DNA of 64,000 nucleotides from Desulfovibrio mangrovi (GCF_026230175.1 NZ_CP104208.1:2914001-2978000); one strand, 5' to 3'; shown: positions 8,151-16,784, numbered from the stretch's first letter. The notes: a model not told the origin generated them from the letters alone. Numbers and translations: made by a program.

Positions 8151-8528
8151 CTAACGCTTACTTATCGTAATACGACTTACGACTTTATCGTAATACTCGT
8201 TTTCCATATCCACGACCATGGCGCCCTGGCCGCGCTCCTTCATCCGGAAAAAGATGGCCTGCAGCTTCTGCATCTGGCGGTAGCGGGTCTGCTCATCCAC
8301 GTTGCCTTGCAACATCTCGATGATGGTGGTGGCGTCCTTCATGTCCTGCGCTTCAGGCGGCAGATACCCGGCGTTCTTCAACACCTTGTAAGCCATGCGC
8401 AGGTCGGGCGGCACCATGGAGTCGTCTTCCAGCTCCAGCGGCCTGCCCGCCCCCGGCAGTTGCTCAAAAGCCCCTTTTTCAGTGGCTTCAGCGATGCGCT
8501 GTTCGGCTATGGTGGCTATGATGTTCAT
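8151..8528 (-). CDS. DUF1992 (DnaJ-homologue C28-like) protein
   Basis: 125-residue protein matching the conserved domain found in DUF1992 and in eukaryotic DNAJC28: IAEQRIAEATEKGAFEQLPGAGRPLELEDD, then PPDLRMAYKVLKNAGYLPPEAQ. It lacks a J domain and has no known activity. It is predicted cytosolic and mostly helical. It is the last gene of a long minus-strand run that includes the Mla transport genes, 45 bases after the lipoprotein gene, so cotranscription is possible but functional linkage is unknown. Confidence 0.85.
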   Translation of the reverse strand: MNIIATIAEQRIAEATEKGAFEQLPGAGRPLELEDDSMVPPDLRMAYKVLKNAGYLPPEAQDMKDATTIIEMLQGNVDEQTRYRQMQKLQAIFFRMKERGQGAMVVDMENEYYDKVVSRITISKR

Positions 8529-8573
8529 GATTCCTGATTATCTCCGCGCAGGCAGTTACCTGCCCGCAAAAAC

Positions 8574-9206
8574 CTAACGGGCCGCGGCAATGGCCTTCAA
8601 GCCTTCCGTACGCAGCCATTCGCCGATACGACTGGAAGCCGTGGCCATTCCCTTTGACGCCGCCTTTGCAATGGCCTGCGGGTTGAGCGTGGAAAGGGGT
8701 TCCGTCACCTCAATGCCGCGGGTGAGCAACAGACGCTTGCCCCGTTCCGTCCACAGAGACATGTGCAGGCTGATCTTCATCACGGAGTCCTGCTCGCGTA
8801 CCTCAAAGGCTTCCACCCGTCCTGTCAGCATGGCTTCATGCTCCAGCCTGTTGCGCGAAGGCCACACCAGGGTGAATTCCGACAGGCTCTGCAGGTGTGA
8901 GGCAATGCTTGCCGAGGCTATGGCCGCCGGTGCGCCCTCCCAGTACCAGCGGGAGCTGGGGGTGAGTACGTTTCCACGGGCCAGCATCACGGCCGACCTG
9001 TCGAGAGCGGGAAAGCAGTCCAGATTCTCCATGAGAATCATCGGACCGCTGAATTGACGCGATTCGCCAGCATGCTGGCCCTTTTCCGGCTGGTCAATGC
9101 GCAGAATCTGCTCGGACGGCACCGTGCCTCCCACACACCCCGCCAACACGGAAAGACACAGGGCAGCCAGAATAATACAGACAAGAGACTTTCGGGTACG
9201 AGGCAT
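8574..9206 (-). CDS. ABC-transport auxiliary lipoprotein (PqiC/LetC-like) of the Mla-type system
   Basis: 210-residue lipoprotein. The signal peptide ends in the lipobox LAGC (Cys about 23), so it is predicted to be lipid-anchored in the envelope. The mature part (EQILRIDQPEKGQ... SAVMLARGNVLTPSSRWYWEGAPAAI... LTGRVEAFEVREQ) fits the ABC_trans_aux fold of PqiC-like proteins, which accompany MCE-type lipid transporters. Its start is 3 bases after the MlaD stop, indicating tight coupling with mlaD, mlaF and mlaE. The likely role is an outer-membrane partner of the MCE bridge. The family assignment rests on context plus pattern, so the level of certainty is moderate. Confidence 0.8.
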   Translation of the reverse strand: MPRTRKSLVCIILAALCLSVLAGCVGGTVPSEQILRIDQPEKGQHAGESRQFSGPMILMENLDCFPALDRSAVMLARGNVLTPSSRWYWEGAPAAIASASIASHLQSLSEFTLVWPSRNRLEHEAMLTGRVEAFEVREQDSVMKISLHMSLWTERGKRLLLTRGIEVTEPLSTLNPQAIAKAASKGMATASSRIGEWLRTEGLKAIAAAR

Positions 9207-9208
9207 GG

Positions 9209-10168
9209 CTACTCCTTCTTTCTGTCATCCGGCCGGTAAATGACCTGCCACGGACGTTCCTTGAGGGACTGGGTAAGCACTTTAAGGTTGTGGGTCAGCT
9301 CGGCCGTATTATCCAGAATCTCTTCCACCTGTCGCTGATCATAATCCAGATCCTTCTGCAGCTGGTTGCTCAGCGTGGTGATGGAACCGCCAACGGCCCC
9401 GATCTGCGAACGCAGAGCCTGCAGCGTTGCCGCAGTATCGCCGTGCACGCCGGTGATGGCACTGTTCAGATTGTTCATGGCGGCGTTCATGTTCTGGCGT
9501 GTTTCACCTATGAACTCCCGCGTTTCCCGTATACCAGCGCTGGCTTCCTGGGTCATGGTGCGGACATCGGTATTCATTGACCCCACCATTTGATGGGCTT
9601 CCTTCAACACGGCAGTCGTTTCCGACAGTATGTTCTGCACCTGCTGCCTGTTGTCGTTATTCAGCAACTCGCGCAGGCTTTCGGCTATTTCGGAAATCTT
9701 GGGTTGCAGATTGGCGGCCATGGTGGCCATGGACGCTGCAAGCTCCATGAGGTCGGGCGTCAGTTCCGGCGGAATCTCACTGCCCGGCTTCAAGGGCGGG
9801 CCCGCCTTGCGCGAAAGGTTGAGCAACACGAAGTTATCTCCCACAATCCCTTTCTGGGAAATGGAAGCCATGGTTCCTTCATACACCGTAAACCCTTCCT
9901 GCAGGCCGACCACCACACGAACAAGGCTGGGATCCTCCCCGTCCACGGCGATTTCCAGTACACGGCCCACGTTGATGCCGGCGTACTTCACCGGACGCCC
10001 CACATCCAGATTCTTCACGCCGTTGAAACGGATGACGTACGTATCCAGCTTCTCCCAGAAACGGTGCCCGCCAAAGGCAATGATGAAAAGCCCCAGTATG
10101 AACAATCCTGCGACCACCGTTATGGCGGCGCGGATAAGTTCCTTTTTTCCTGCTGCCTTATTCAGCAC
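9209..10168 (-). CDS. mlaD: MlaD-type MCE-domain protein
   Basis: 319-residue periplasmic, inner-membrane anchored component of a phospholipid ABC transporter. One transmembrane helix (about 12-33, AAITVVAGLFILGLFIIAFGG) precedes a single MCE domain (about 38-120: YVIRFNGVKNLDVGRPVKYAGINVGRVLEI). The remaining 190 residues are long amphipathic helices with repeated Asn/Gln/Thr heptads, expected to build the lipid-conducting tube or needle. This makes it longer than E. coli MlaD (about 180 residues) and closer to Mce-type proteins with a helical needle. It lies 18 bases after mlaF and 2 bases before the lipoprotein gene. Confidence 0.93.
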   Translation of the reverse strand: MLNKAAGKKELIRAAITVVAGLFILGLFIIAFGGHRFWEKLDTYVIRFNGVKNLDVGRPVKYAGINVGRVLEIAVDGEDPSLVRVVVGLQEGFTVYEGTMASISQKGIVGDNFVLLNLSRKAGPPLKPGSEIPPELTPDLMELAASMATMAANLQPKISEIAESLRELLNNDNRQQVQNILSETTAVLKEAHQMVGSMNTDVRTMTQEASAGIRETREFIGETRQNMNAAMNNLNSAITGVHGDTAATLQALRSQIGAVGGSITTLSNQLQKDLDYDQRQVEEILDNTAELTHNLKVLTQSLKERPWQVIYRPDDRKKE

Positions 10169-10186
10169 GTTGCTTCTCCCCGTTGG

Positions 10187-10984
10187 TTAGGTATCGGTCC
10201 CTTCCCGCAGCAGACAGACGGGTGCCTGCCGGATGTTGGGCTGCCTATCCAGAAACTGTCGTATATAAATGTCTTCAGTCGTCTTCAGCTCTTCAATGCC
10301 GCCTTCAAAGAGCACCATGCCCCCGTGCAGCACCACCACATGCTCGGCAATGGTGAACAAGCTATCCAGATCATGGGTGACAACCACTACGGTCATGCCC
10401 AATGCGTCATGCAGATCAAGTATAAGCTGATCCACCTCTGCCGCAGTGATGGGATCAAGCCCTGACGAAGGCTCGTCGCAAAGCAGGATACGCGGGTCCA
10501 TGATCAACGCGCGTGCCAGCCCTCCCCGTTTGCGCATGCCGCCGGAAAGCTGGTTGGGGTAAAAATCCATGAACTTATCCAGCCCCACCAGAGAAAGTTT
10601 CAGGCGTACCATGGTGCGAATGGTAACTTCGTCCAGCTCAGTATGCTCAAGCAGCGGCAGGGATATATTCTCAGCCAGCGTCAGCGATCCGAGCAAGGCA
10701 CCGTCCTGAAACAGCACCCCCATGGATCGCTTGTGCTCATAGAAGCGTTTCGGACTCATGCCGAAAAGATCCTCACCTTCAATGAGGATCTGCCCTTGAT
10801 TGGGCACTGCCAACCCCAGAATATGCCGCAGCAACGTGGACTTGCCGCAGCCGCTTGCGCCCAGAATGACGGAAATCCTGCCGCCGGGAAGCGTAATGTT
10901 CGCATCGTGCAGGGTCACGAGTCCGGGATGCCCGACCTCAAGATTGCGGGTCACGATGGTAGGTGCTGGCGGCCGAGGCGTCAT
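10187..10984 (-). CDS. mlaF: MlaF-type phospholipid ABC transporter ATP-binding protein
   Basis: 265-residue ABC ATPase of the Mla/Ttg2A group. Walker A is GASGCGKST (42-50), the Q-loop is at Q93 (VLFQDGALLGSLTL, typical of this group), the signature is LSGGM (146-150) with the MRKRGGLARAL continuation, and Walker B is LLCDEP (167-172) with SGLDP. It energises lipid movement with permease MlaE (12 bases upstream) and MlaD (downstream). The C-terminal extension (about 245-265) is where MlaF contacts the STAS subunit MlaB in E. coli; a STAS gene sits two genes upstream here. Confidence 0.95.
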   Translation of the reverse strand: MTPRPPAPTIVTRNLEVGHPGLVTLHDANITLPGGRISVILGASGCGKSTLLRHILGLAVPNQGQILIEGEDLFGMSPKRFYEHKRSMGVLFQDGALLGSLTLAENISLPLLEHTELDEVTIRTMVRLKLSLVGLDKFMDFYPNQLSGGMRKRGGLARALIMDPRILLCDEPSSGLDPITAAEVDQLILDLHDALGMTVVVVTHDLDSLFTIAEHVVVLHGGMVLFEGGIEELKTTEDIYIRQFLDRQPNIRQAPVCLLREGTDT

Positions 10985-10996
10985 AGGCGTTCCCGT

Positions 10997-11749
10997 TTAC
11001 ATGAAGGTGTAGTTGATGGCCGTGAAAAAGAAGTCGAGCAGGATGATCAGGAAGATGGACTGCGCCACCGCACGGGTTGTGCGCCTGCCCACGTCAGCGG
11101 CTCCGTCACGCGCCATCATGCCCTGCCAGCAGGAAACGATGGTGATGGTTATGCCGAATCCCAGCGCCTTGATGAGTCCAGAGAACACATCGCCCACCGT
11201 GAGAAATTCCACACACTGGTCAAAATAGGTCTTAAGGGTCAGCCCAAGGAAAATGGCGGAGAACAGCCCACCCGCCACAATACCTACCATGTCCGCAATA
11301 AGTGTCAGAATGGGCAGCATCAGCGACATGGCTATCAGCTTGGGCCAGACGAGAAAACGGATGGGATCGATGCCGATGACCTGCAGGGCGTCGATTTCCT
11401 CCGAGATTTTCATGGTAGCCAGTTCCGCGCAGAAAGCCGCGCCGGAACGGCCTGTGAGGATGATGGCGGTAAGGAGCGGGCCAAGCTCCTTGATGATGGT
11501 GACGGACACCATGTTTGCCACGTAGCTGAGCGCACCGATCTTTTCGAGCTGACCGGCGGCCTGCAGCGCAAGGATCATGCCCGTACAGGCGGCAATGGTA
11601 GTCACAATGCCGATGGACCCTGTACCCACCGCTGTGAGATGGTTCCAGTTCTGCCACGAATAGAAGGCGCGCCTGCGCTTGAAAATGCCGCCAAGGCATT
11701 TGACCAGATCATTGATCAGGCCTGCGAGTATGGCCAACTCCTTCCACAT
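10997..11749 (-). CDS. mlaE: MlaE-type phospholipid ABC transporter permease
   Basis: 250-residue integral membrane protein of the MlaE/Ttg2B family with about five hydrophobic segments (GIVTTIAACTGMILALQA, LPILTLIADMVGIVAGGLF, IFLIILLDFFFTAINY). Family motifs are visible as ELGPLLTAIILTGRSGAAFCAELATMKISEEIDAL. It forms the inner-membrane channel for phospholipids with MlaF and MlaD. It begins 20 bases after the STAS-domain gene, which suggests coordinated translation. The operon order phosphatase, STAS, MlaE, MlaF, MlaD, lipoprotein differs from E. coli, where the STAS subunit is encoded last. Confidence 0.95.
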   Translation of the reverse strand: MWKELAILAGLINDLVKCLGGIFKRRRAFYSWQNWNHLTAVGTGSIGIVTTIAACTGMILALQAAGQLEKIGALSYVANMVSVTIIKELGPLLTAIILTGRSGAAFCAELATMKISEEIDALQVIGIDPIRFLVWPKLIAMSLMLPILTLIADMVGIVAGGLFSAIFLGLTLKTYFDQCVEFLTVGDVFSGLIKALGFGITITIVSCWQGMMARDGAADVGRRTTRAVAQSIFLIILLDFFFTAINYTFM

Positions 11750-11768
11750 GGCTGCGCCTTTTCAGTGC

Positions 11769-12074
11769 CTACATGCCGAAGAGAATGCCGACCTGCGTCA
11801 GGCTGAACAGCTTGCGCACCTGCGGAGAGGCGTCTGTGACTTCAAGTCCGCGACCGTCCATCATGAGTACCCGTCGCGCCTCGATGAGCACGGCAAGACC
11901 AGACGAATCAAGGTAGCTGACATTGCCGAGGTCCAGCTTGAGAACGCCGCTGGTCTCCTTCACTGCGTTCAGAAGGAATGCCCGAACGTCCGGCGTCACG
12001 GAATAATCAATCTCTCCGCTCAGAGAGATGAAGCCCTCGTCCTTTGTGGCTGTCCAGAGATCCTTTGCCGCCAT
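11769..12074 (-). CDS. STAS-domain protein, MlaB-like or anti-sigma-antagonist-like
   Basis: 101-residue single STAS domain. The key segment LDLGNVSYLDSSGLAVLIEARR contains the DSSGL phosphorylation motif of SpoIIAA/RsbV proteins (S57, S58). GGGGAGGA lies just upstream of the ATG at 12074. By sequence alone it would be named an anti-sigma factor antagonist. By position directly before mlaE it is a good candidate for the MlaB subunit of the lipid transporter, which is also a STAS domain. The next gene upstream is a SpoIIE-type phosphatase that could dephosphorylate it. No anti-sigma kinase gene is present in the window. Confidence 0.88.
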   Translation of the reverse strand: MAAKDLWTATKDEGFISLSGEIDYSVTPDVRAFLLNAVKETSGVLKLDLGNVSYLDSSGLAVLIEARRVLMMDGRGLEVTDASPQVRKLFSLTQVGILFGM

Positions 12075-12138
12075 TAAGTATCCTCCCCGCTCATGTGCGA
12101 CGCTCTGCCACTGCCCGGGCTGTGTGCTCCGGCCAGCA

Positions 12139-13413
12139 TCAGGACGGATCGCGCCACACTTCCAGAACAGTCTTGTCGTCGTTGCTTGGAACGCCTTCCT
12201 GCCAGAGATCCACCGCCGCCATGAGCGCCTCGCCGTAAGGCGGTTCACTCTTGGCATGCAGCAGCTCCATGACCCGCTCATCGCCGTACATGACATGGGC
12301 GGCATCATACGCTTCGGTTATGCCGTCGGATAACAGCAGAATAGCCTGGCCCGGCTGCAATTCCACCAAGGTGTCAATATACGGCACATCAGGTTCTATG
12401 CCAAGCGGCAAGCCTGTGGAAACAGATAATTCGCGTACCTCCCCGCCCGAAGCCACTATGGGCTGCAGATGTCCTGCGTTGGCAAGGGTTACCGTGTGGT
12501 TGCGTGAATCATACACCGCAATGCATACCGTAACAAACAGGCTGTTCTCCATGTCGTTAAGCAGCATTTCATTTAATATTTTCAATATATTGGATGGAGA
12601 AGATTCGATCTGTACATGGCTGCGGATGCGAGACCACACCGCAGTGCCCACCAGCGCCGCACCAAGCCCCTTGCCCGCCACGTCCGCGATGTAGGTCACC
12701 AGTCGACCGTCGGACAGGGAGATGCAGTCATACATGTCGCCGCCCACATGAATGGCGGGCTTGCTTGTGGCCCAGATGTGACTGCCATTCGGCATGGTCG
12801 GCAGCTTAGGAAGAAAGGCCTGCTGAATGCGGGCTGCAGCCTGCAACTGCACGGTCATGCGCTCCTGTTCAAGCAGAGCTTCAAGCAATTTGGAGCGCAC
12901 AAGTGCAACGCCGGCAAGATGGGCAAAGCTTTCCAGAATCTCGAGATCTTCCGTGGTGAAATCCTCACCGCTGTGAGAATTCAGCACCTGTGCGACGCCG
13001 AGCAGTTCATCCTTGTAGAGAATGGGGACGCAGATCAGCGATCGGGTCTTAAAGCCCGTTGCCGCATCCGCCACGCGATTGATGCGGACGTCATCGCCGC
13101 TGCACATGACTGAGGTCCGGGTCACAGCCACGGTACCTGCTATGCCCTCACCCATGCGGAGCGTGAAATCCCCTTCCAGTATCTGCTGTGCAATTCCCGG
13201 GGTATCATTGCGGGCAAGCGCAAAGCGCAGCACGTGCTCCGCGCTGTCGTACAGCAGAATGGACGAGGCCACAGCCTCCGTCACGTCCTGTGCCAGTTCC
13301 AGCAGTCTGGGCAGCAGTTCCGGCAAGGACTCCGTCTGCGCAAGCATCTGATTCGCCTGAATCAGTTTACGCAAACGGCTTTCCTGTCTACTCGCCATAT
13401 CCAGAAACTCCAT
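12139..13413 (-). CDS. GAF-domain SpoIIE/PP2C-type serine phosphatase
   Basis: 424-residue cytosolic protein. Residues about 28-178 form a GAF sensor domain (LAQDVTEAVASSILLYD... GEGIAGTVAVTRTSV... FKTRSLICVPILYKDELLGVAQVLN). A short coiled link is followed by a SpoIIE/PP2C phosphatase (about 195-420) with metal-binding aspartates in GGDMYD (D226) and ADVAGKG (D244) and in LLLSDGITEA. No HATPase kinase domain is attached. The start at 13413 has AGGGGGG upstream; farther upstream codons run into the heptose kinase gene. It sits 64 bases before the STAS gene, its probable substrate, in the Mla operon. The GAF ligand is unknown. Confidence 0.93.
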   Translation of the reverse strand: MEFLDMASRQESRLRKLIQANQMLAQTESLPELLPRLLELAQDVTEAVASSILLYDSAEHVLRFALARNDTPGIAQQILEGDFTLRMGEGIAGTVAVTRTSVMCSGDDVRINRVADAATGFKTRSLICVPILYKDELLGVAQVLNSHSGEDFTTEDLEILESFAHLAGVALVRSKLLEALLEQERMTVQLQAAARIQQAFLPKLPTMPNGSHIWATSKPAIHVGGDMYDCISLSDGRLVTYIADVAGKGLGAALVGTAVWSRIRSHVQIESSPSNILKILNEMLLNDMENSLFVTVCIAVYDSRNHTVTLANAGHLQPIVASGGEVRELSVSTGLPLGIEPDVPYIDTLVELQPGQAILLLSDGITEAYDAAHVMYGDERVMELLHAKSEPPYGEALMAAVDLWQEGVPSNDDKTVLEVWRDPS

Positions 13414-13453
13414 TTGCCCCCCTCTTGTGTACTTCCCCCCCGGGAAGCTCAGG

Positions 13454-14479
13454 CTACACCCAGCGCTGCACGTCCGGTATGCCTGAACGCTTGATGGCCT
13501 CCACAAGCCCTTCCGGCGAGACGGTGGCAGCCCCCACATGCCCTACCACCACGCCCGCGGCATAGTTGGCCAGCATACAGGATTCAAGAAGCGGCAGTCT
13601 TGCGGCAAGCGCAAGCGCCGCCGTGGCAATGACGGTATCGCCCGCGCCGGTCACGTCAAAGACCTCCTGCGCCATAGTGGGAATATGCCAGACCGCATCG
13701 CGCCCTTCAAAAAGGGCCATGCCGCGCGGTCCCAGCGTGGTTAACAGCCTGTCGCAACCAAGCAGGTCAAATATGGCCTGCCCTGCCGCCACAATCTCTT
13801 CCTGCGTCCCCACGGGCATGTTTGCGCCTTCGCTGGTTTCCTTGGCGTTAGGCGTAAGCATGAACACGTTCTTGTACCACTTGAAGTTCGGCGTCTTGGG
13901 ATCAACCAGAATCAGGGGCTTGCTTGCAGAAGCGTCCCGCAACGCCACCAGGCGTTCCATGAAGTTTTGCGTAACCAGTCCCTTGCCGTAATCGGAAACG
14001 ATGCAGACTTCGTAATCATTAATGCACGCAGCAACCACGCCGAGAACTTCTTCAAGCACGGCTCCGTTGATGGGCGAAGTGTCTTCCCTGTCTATGCGCA
14101 GCATCTGCTGCCGACTGGCAATGATACGGGTCTTGCGGGTGGTCTGCCTGCCTGCGATGCGGATGAAGGTGTGATCAATGCCGTCAGTGGTCAGCAGGGA
14201 ATCCAGCAGGTCTGACCCGCTGCCCGTGCCCGTGATGCAAACAAGATGCGGCACCCCGCCAAGGCTGCACAGATTGCGGGCCACGTTGCCCGCACCACCC
14301 AGCACATGCCTGTCGTTGAAAACACGTACCACGGGAACCGGCGCTTCAGGAGAGATGCGCTCCGCTTCACCGGTGAGGTATTCATCCACCATCACATCGC
14401 CGATCAGCAGCACCTTCTTGCCCGCAAGCGAAGGAACCATGGCGGCAAGCGCCTGAGTAGTCATTCTGGATTCGGTCAT
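13454..14479 (-). CDS. hldE: D-glycero-beta-D-manno-heptose-7-phosphate kinase (HldE kinase domain)
   Basis: 341-residue PfkB-family sugar kinase equal to the N-terminal half of HldE/RfaE, which phosphorylates heptose 7-phosphate at C1 for ADP-heptose and LPS inner core. Motifs are VLLIGDVMVDEYLTGEAERISPEAPVPVV, GGAGNVARNL, VSDYGKG and the catalytic DVTGAGDTVIA near the C-terminus. The adenylyltransferase half is absent, so a separate HldC-type enzyme is expected elsewhere. It starts 5 bases after the parB stop and precedes the phosphatase gene by 40 bases. Confidence 0.95.
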   Translation of the reverse strand: MTESRMTTQALAAMVPSLAGKKVLLIGDVMVDEYLTGEAERISPEAPVPVVRVFNDRHVLGGAGNVARNLCSLGGVPHLVCITGTGSGSDLLDSLLTTDGIDHTFIRIAGRQTTRKTRIIASRQQMLRIDREDTSPINGAVLEEVLGVVAACINDYEVCIVSDYGKGLVTQNFMERLVALRDASASKPLILVDPKTPNFKWYKNVFMLTPNAKETSEGANMPVGTQEEIVAAGQAIFDLLGCDRLLTTLGPRGMALFEGRDAVWHIPTMAQEVFDVTGAGDTVIATAALALAARLPLLESCMLANYAAGVVVGHVGAATVSPEGLVEAIKRSGIPDVQRWV

Positions 14480-14484
14480 CTAAG

Positions 14485-15405
14485 CTATCCGTTTACCGTA
14501 ACGCCGAGTCTGGCAAGCAATTCGTTAAGTTCATCCTGACTGGAGAAGGACAGGGTCACCTTGCCCTTCTCTTCCGTTCCGCTCACGGCAACCTTGCCGC
14601 TGAACACGGAAGAAAGCTGCGTATGAATATCCACCATACGCTCGGAAAGGCTCACGGCAGGTCTGGCTCCCTTGGCTTCCTTACCCTTTTCTGCGCCGGA
14701 TGCAGGCGGCAGTTCACCATGTGCCTTCCAGTACTGCGCCATGGCTTCCGCCTCACGCACGGTCAGCATATCCTTGATGATACGATCAAGCATTTCTGCG
14801 CGGACGTCTTCACCCACGGCAAGCAGCGTGCGGGCATGCCCTGCACTGATGGTACCGTTCTGCAGCATGCCCCTCGCCGACTCGGAGAGTTGAAGCAGAC
14901 GCAGCGTGTTGGCAATGGAAGAACGGCTCTTGCCCAGCTTCTGGGAAAGATCTTCCTGAGAAAGACCGAACTTTTCCTTGAGTTCCTGCATGCCAAGCGC
15001 CTCTTCCATGGGGTTGAGGTCTTCACGCTGCAGGTTTTCAATAAGCCCTACGGCAAGGGTCTCAAGGTCCGTCATCTCCTTGATGATAACCGGCACCTCG
15101 CGCAGCCCCACCATGCGGCTGGCACGCCAGCGGCGTTCACCGGCCACAATCTCGTAGAAGGATGTGTCGCCGTCCTTCAACGGACGAACCAACAGGGGCT
15201 GTAACACGCCTTGCGCCTTGATGGATGAAGCCAGCTCCTCCAGCGCTTCCTCGGTAAAGGCCTTGCGCGGCTGGTTGGGGTTCGGCTTCAGCATGCGCAG
15301 GGGAAGGGTATTCGGAGTGGTGGCACCGGCTGCAGCCGCCGGTTCTTCATTCGCCTTGAACAGGGCGTCCAGCCCTCTGCCGAGACCTCTTGGTGCTCCT
15401 GCCAT
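14485..15405 (-). CDS. parB: Chromosome-partitioning protein ParB
   Basis: 306-residue ParB/Spo0J CTPase clamp that loads at parS and spreads on DNA. The start MAGAPRGLGRGLDALF is typical. The CTP-binding ParB domain (about 35-125) holds NPNQPRKAF and GERRWRA (89-95). The HTH region is LSQEDLSQKLGKSRSSIANTLRLLQL. The C-terminus (about 250-306) is the dimerisation domain. AAGGAG lies upstream of the ATG. It is separated from parA by an oppositely oriented gene (15487-15939), which is unusual. Two parS sites lie upstream of parA. Confidence 0.97.
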   Translation of the reverse strand: MAGAPRGLGRGLDALFKANEEPAAAAGATTPNTLPLRMLKPNPNQPRKAFTEEALEELASSIKAQGVLQPLLVRPLKDGDTSFYEIVAGERRWRASRMVGLREVPVIIKEMTDLETLAVGLIENLQREDLNPMEEALGMQELKEKFGLSQEDLSQKLGKSRSSIANTLRLLQLSESARGMLQNGTISAGHARTLLAVGEDVRAEMLDRIIKDMLTVREAEAMAQYWKAHGELPPASGAEKGKEAKGARPAVSLSERMVDIHTQLSSVFSGKVAVSGTEEKGKVTLSFSSQDELNELLARLGVTVNG

Positions 15406-15486
15406 GTATAACTCCTTGACAATCCGTCATTTCGCCCTAAGTCTACACCTCAACGCAAATCAGCCGAAGCGCAAACGGAGGCATTC

Positions 15487-15939
15487 ATGTCTGAAAAAGA
15501 TTCTCACGTCGTCCCGCTCTATACCAAGGACGGCTCCATGTACGGCATTCTGCTCAGCCCCGAAATTTGGGACGTGGTGAGCCGCAAGGTGGCTCCCATT
15601 CTCGAGCAGGCTCTGGATACCATGTACCCTGCCCTTGCCAATCAGAAGCCGGAACCGCTCGATGACTGGCAGCAGTTCAAGGACTACTGGGACTTCAAGT
15701 ATCCGTTCAACGCCGAGGTAGAGTGCAAGCTCTGCGGTAGCAAGACCGATGATTGGGAGCATGATCCTGCAAAGCCCTTCCACCTCAAGAACGCCAGCCT
15801 GAGCGGGCTGTGTGTGTTCCACTGTAAGAAGTGCCAGGCAACCGTGCGCAAAAAACACTTCAAGGATCACATCTGCTTTGAGGCTTCAGCTACTGATTCC
15901 GGCAACACCGTGGGCAGTTGCGGAACCATCGTGAAGTAA
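15487..15939 (+). CDS. Zinc-ribbon protein of unknown function inside the par locus
   Basis: 150-residue soluble protein. The N-terminal 70 residues begin with HVVPLYTKDGSMYGILLSPEIW and look like a small alpha/beta domain. Residues 80-116 carry CKLC and CKKC knuckles with a further C109, a likely zinc ribbon. More Cys lie at 130 and 145. GGAGG stands 7 bases before the ATG. It is transcribed opposite to parA and parB, divergently from parB and ending 23 bases before the parA stop. I do not recognise the family. Position hints at a link to chromosome handling, but simple insertion is equally possible. Confidence 0.78.
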   Translation: MSEKDSHVVPLYTKDGSMYGILLSPEIWDVVSRKVAPILEQALDTMYPALANQKPEPLDDWQQFKDYWDFKYPFNAEVECKLCGSKTDDWEHDPAKPFHLKNASLSGLCVFHCKKCQATVRKKHFKDHICFEASATDSGNTVGSCGTIVK

Positions 15940-15962
15940 TCTCAAAACCACTACAGCGCGTA

Positions 15963-16736
15963 TTACGGGCGCGGGGGCCTTCTCAGCACAACCTCTTTGG
16001 CCAGTGCGAGATAGGACTCCGCGCCTTTTGATTTCACATCATAATGAATGATGGAACGTCCGAAGCTGGGCGCTTCAGACAGTCGTACATTGCGCGGCAC
16101 CACGGTCTCGAAGAGGTGATCGGGGAAGCACTTGCGCACTTCGTTCTTCACCTGGCGCGAAAGCCTGTTGCGCACATCGTACATGGTAAGCACCACACCC
16201 AGCAGATTCAGGCCGGGGTTGAGGCGCTTCTTAACCTGCTCAAAGGTCTGCAGCAGCTTTACAATGCCTTCCAGCGCAAAAAATTCACACTGCAGCGGCA
16301 CCAGCAGCTCGCGTGCGGCGCACAGCGCGTTCAAGGTAATGAGTCCCAGCGATGGCGGGCAATCCAGCAGAATATAATCGAACCGCGATTCCAGCGCATT
16401 CAACACATCCTGCAGATAGTACTCACGCCCCATCTTATCCACCAGTTCCAGTTCAATGGCGACCAGATCCGTGGTGGATGGCAAAATGGAAAGAAAAGGT
16501 GTCTTGGTCTCATACACCGCTTCCAACGCCTCTTCAGGCTGGAAGAACGTGGTATACAGGTTGTTGGGCATGTTTTCATGATCAAGCCCAAGACCGCTGG
16601 AACAGTTCGCCTGCGGATCGCAGTCCACGACCAGAACCCTCTTTTCCATAACAGCCAGAGATGCAGCAAGGTTGATGGAGGTGGTGGTCTTCCCTACTCC
16701 GCCCTTCTGGTTGGCTACAGCGATAATCCTAGCCAC
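15963..16736 (-). CDS. parA: Chromosome-partitioning ATPase ParA/Soj
   Basis: 257-residue P-loop ATPase that moves ParB-parS complexes. The deviant Walker A motif KGGVGKTTTSINLAASL begins at about residue 10. Walker A' is VLVVDCDPQANCSSGLG, and Walker B is FDYILLDCPPSLGLITLNAL. The start is GTG at 16736 with GAGG upstream; there is no N-terminal HTH extension, so this is a chromosomal Soj-like type. One parS-like site lies 33 bases upstream of the start, where ParB binding could affect transcription. Confidence 0.97.
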   Translation of the reverse strand: MARIIAVANQKGGVGKTTTSINLAASLAVMEKRVLVVDCDPQANCSSGLGLDHENMPNNLYTTFFQPEEALEAVYETKTPFLSILPSTTDLVAIELELVDKMGREYYLQDVLNALESRFDYILLDCPPSLGLITLNALCAARELLVPLQCEFFALEGIVKLLQTFEQVKKRLNPGLNLLGVVLTMYDVRNRLSRQVKNEVRKCFPDHLFETVVPRNVRLSEAPSFGRSIIHYDVKSKGAESYLALAKEVVLRRPPRP

Positions 16737-16768
16737 GTTGACCTCATTCTAAGTTGGTTGTGTGGTCA

Positions 16769-16784
16769 TGTTTCATGTGAAACA
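16769..16784. promoter_or_regulatory. parS-like site, one mismatch
   Basis: TGTTTCATGTGAAACA differs from the canonical 16 bp parS at one base (T for C at position 8). It lies immediately upstream of parA. Confidence 0.85.
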
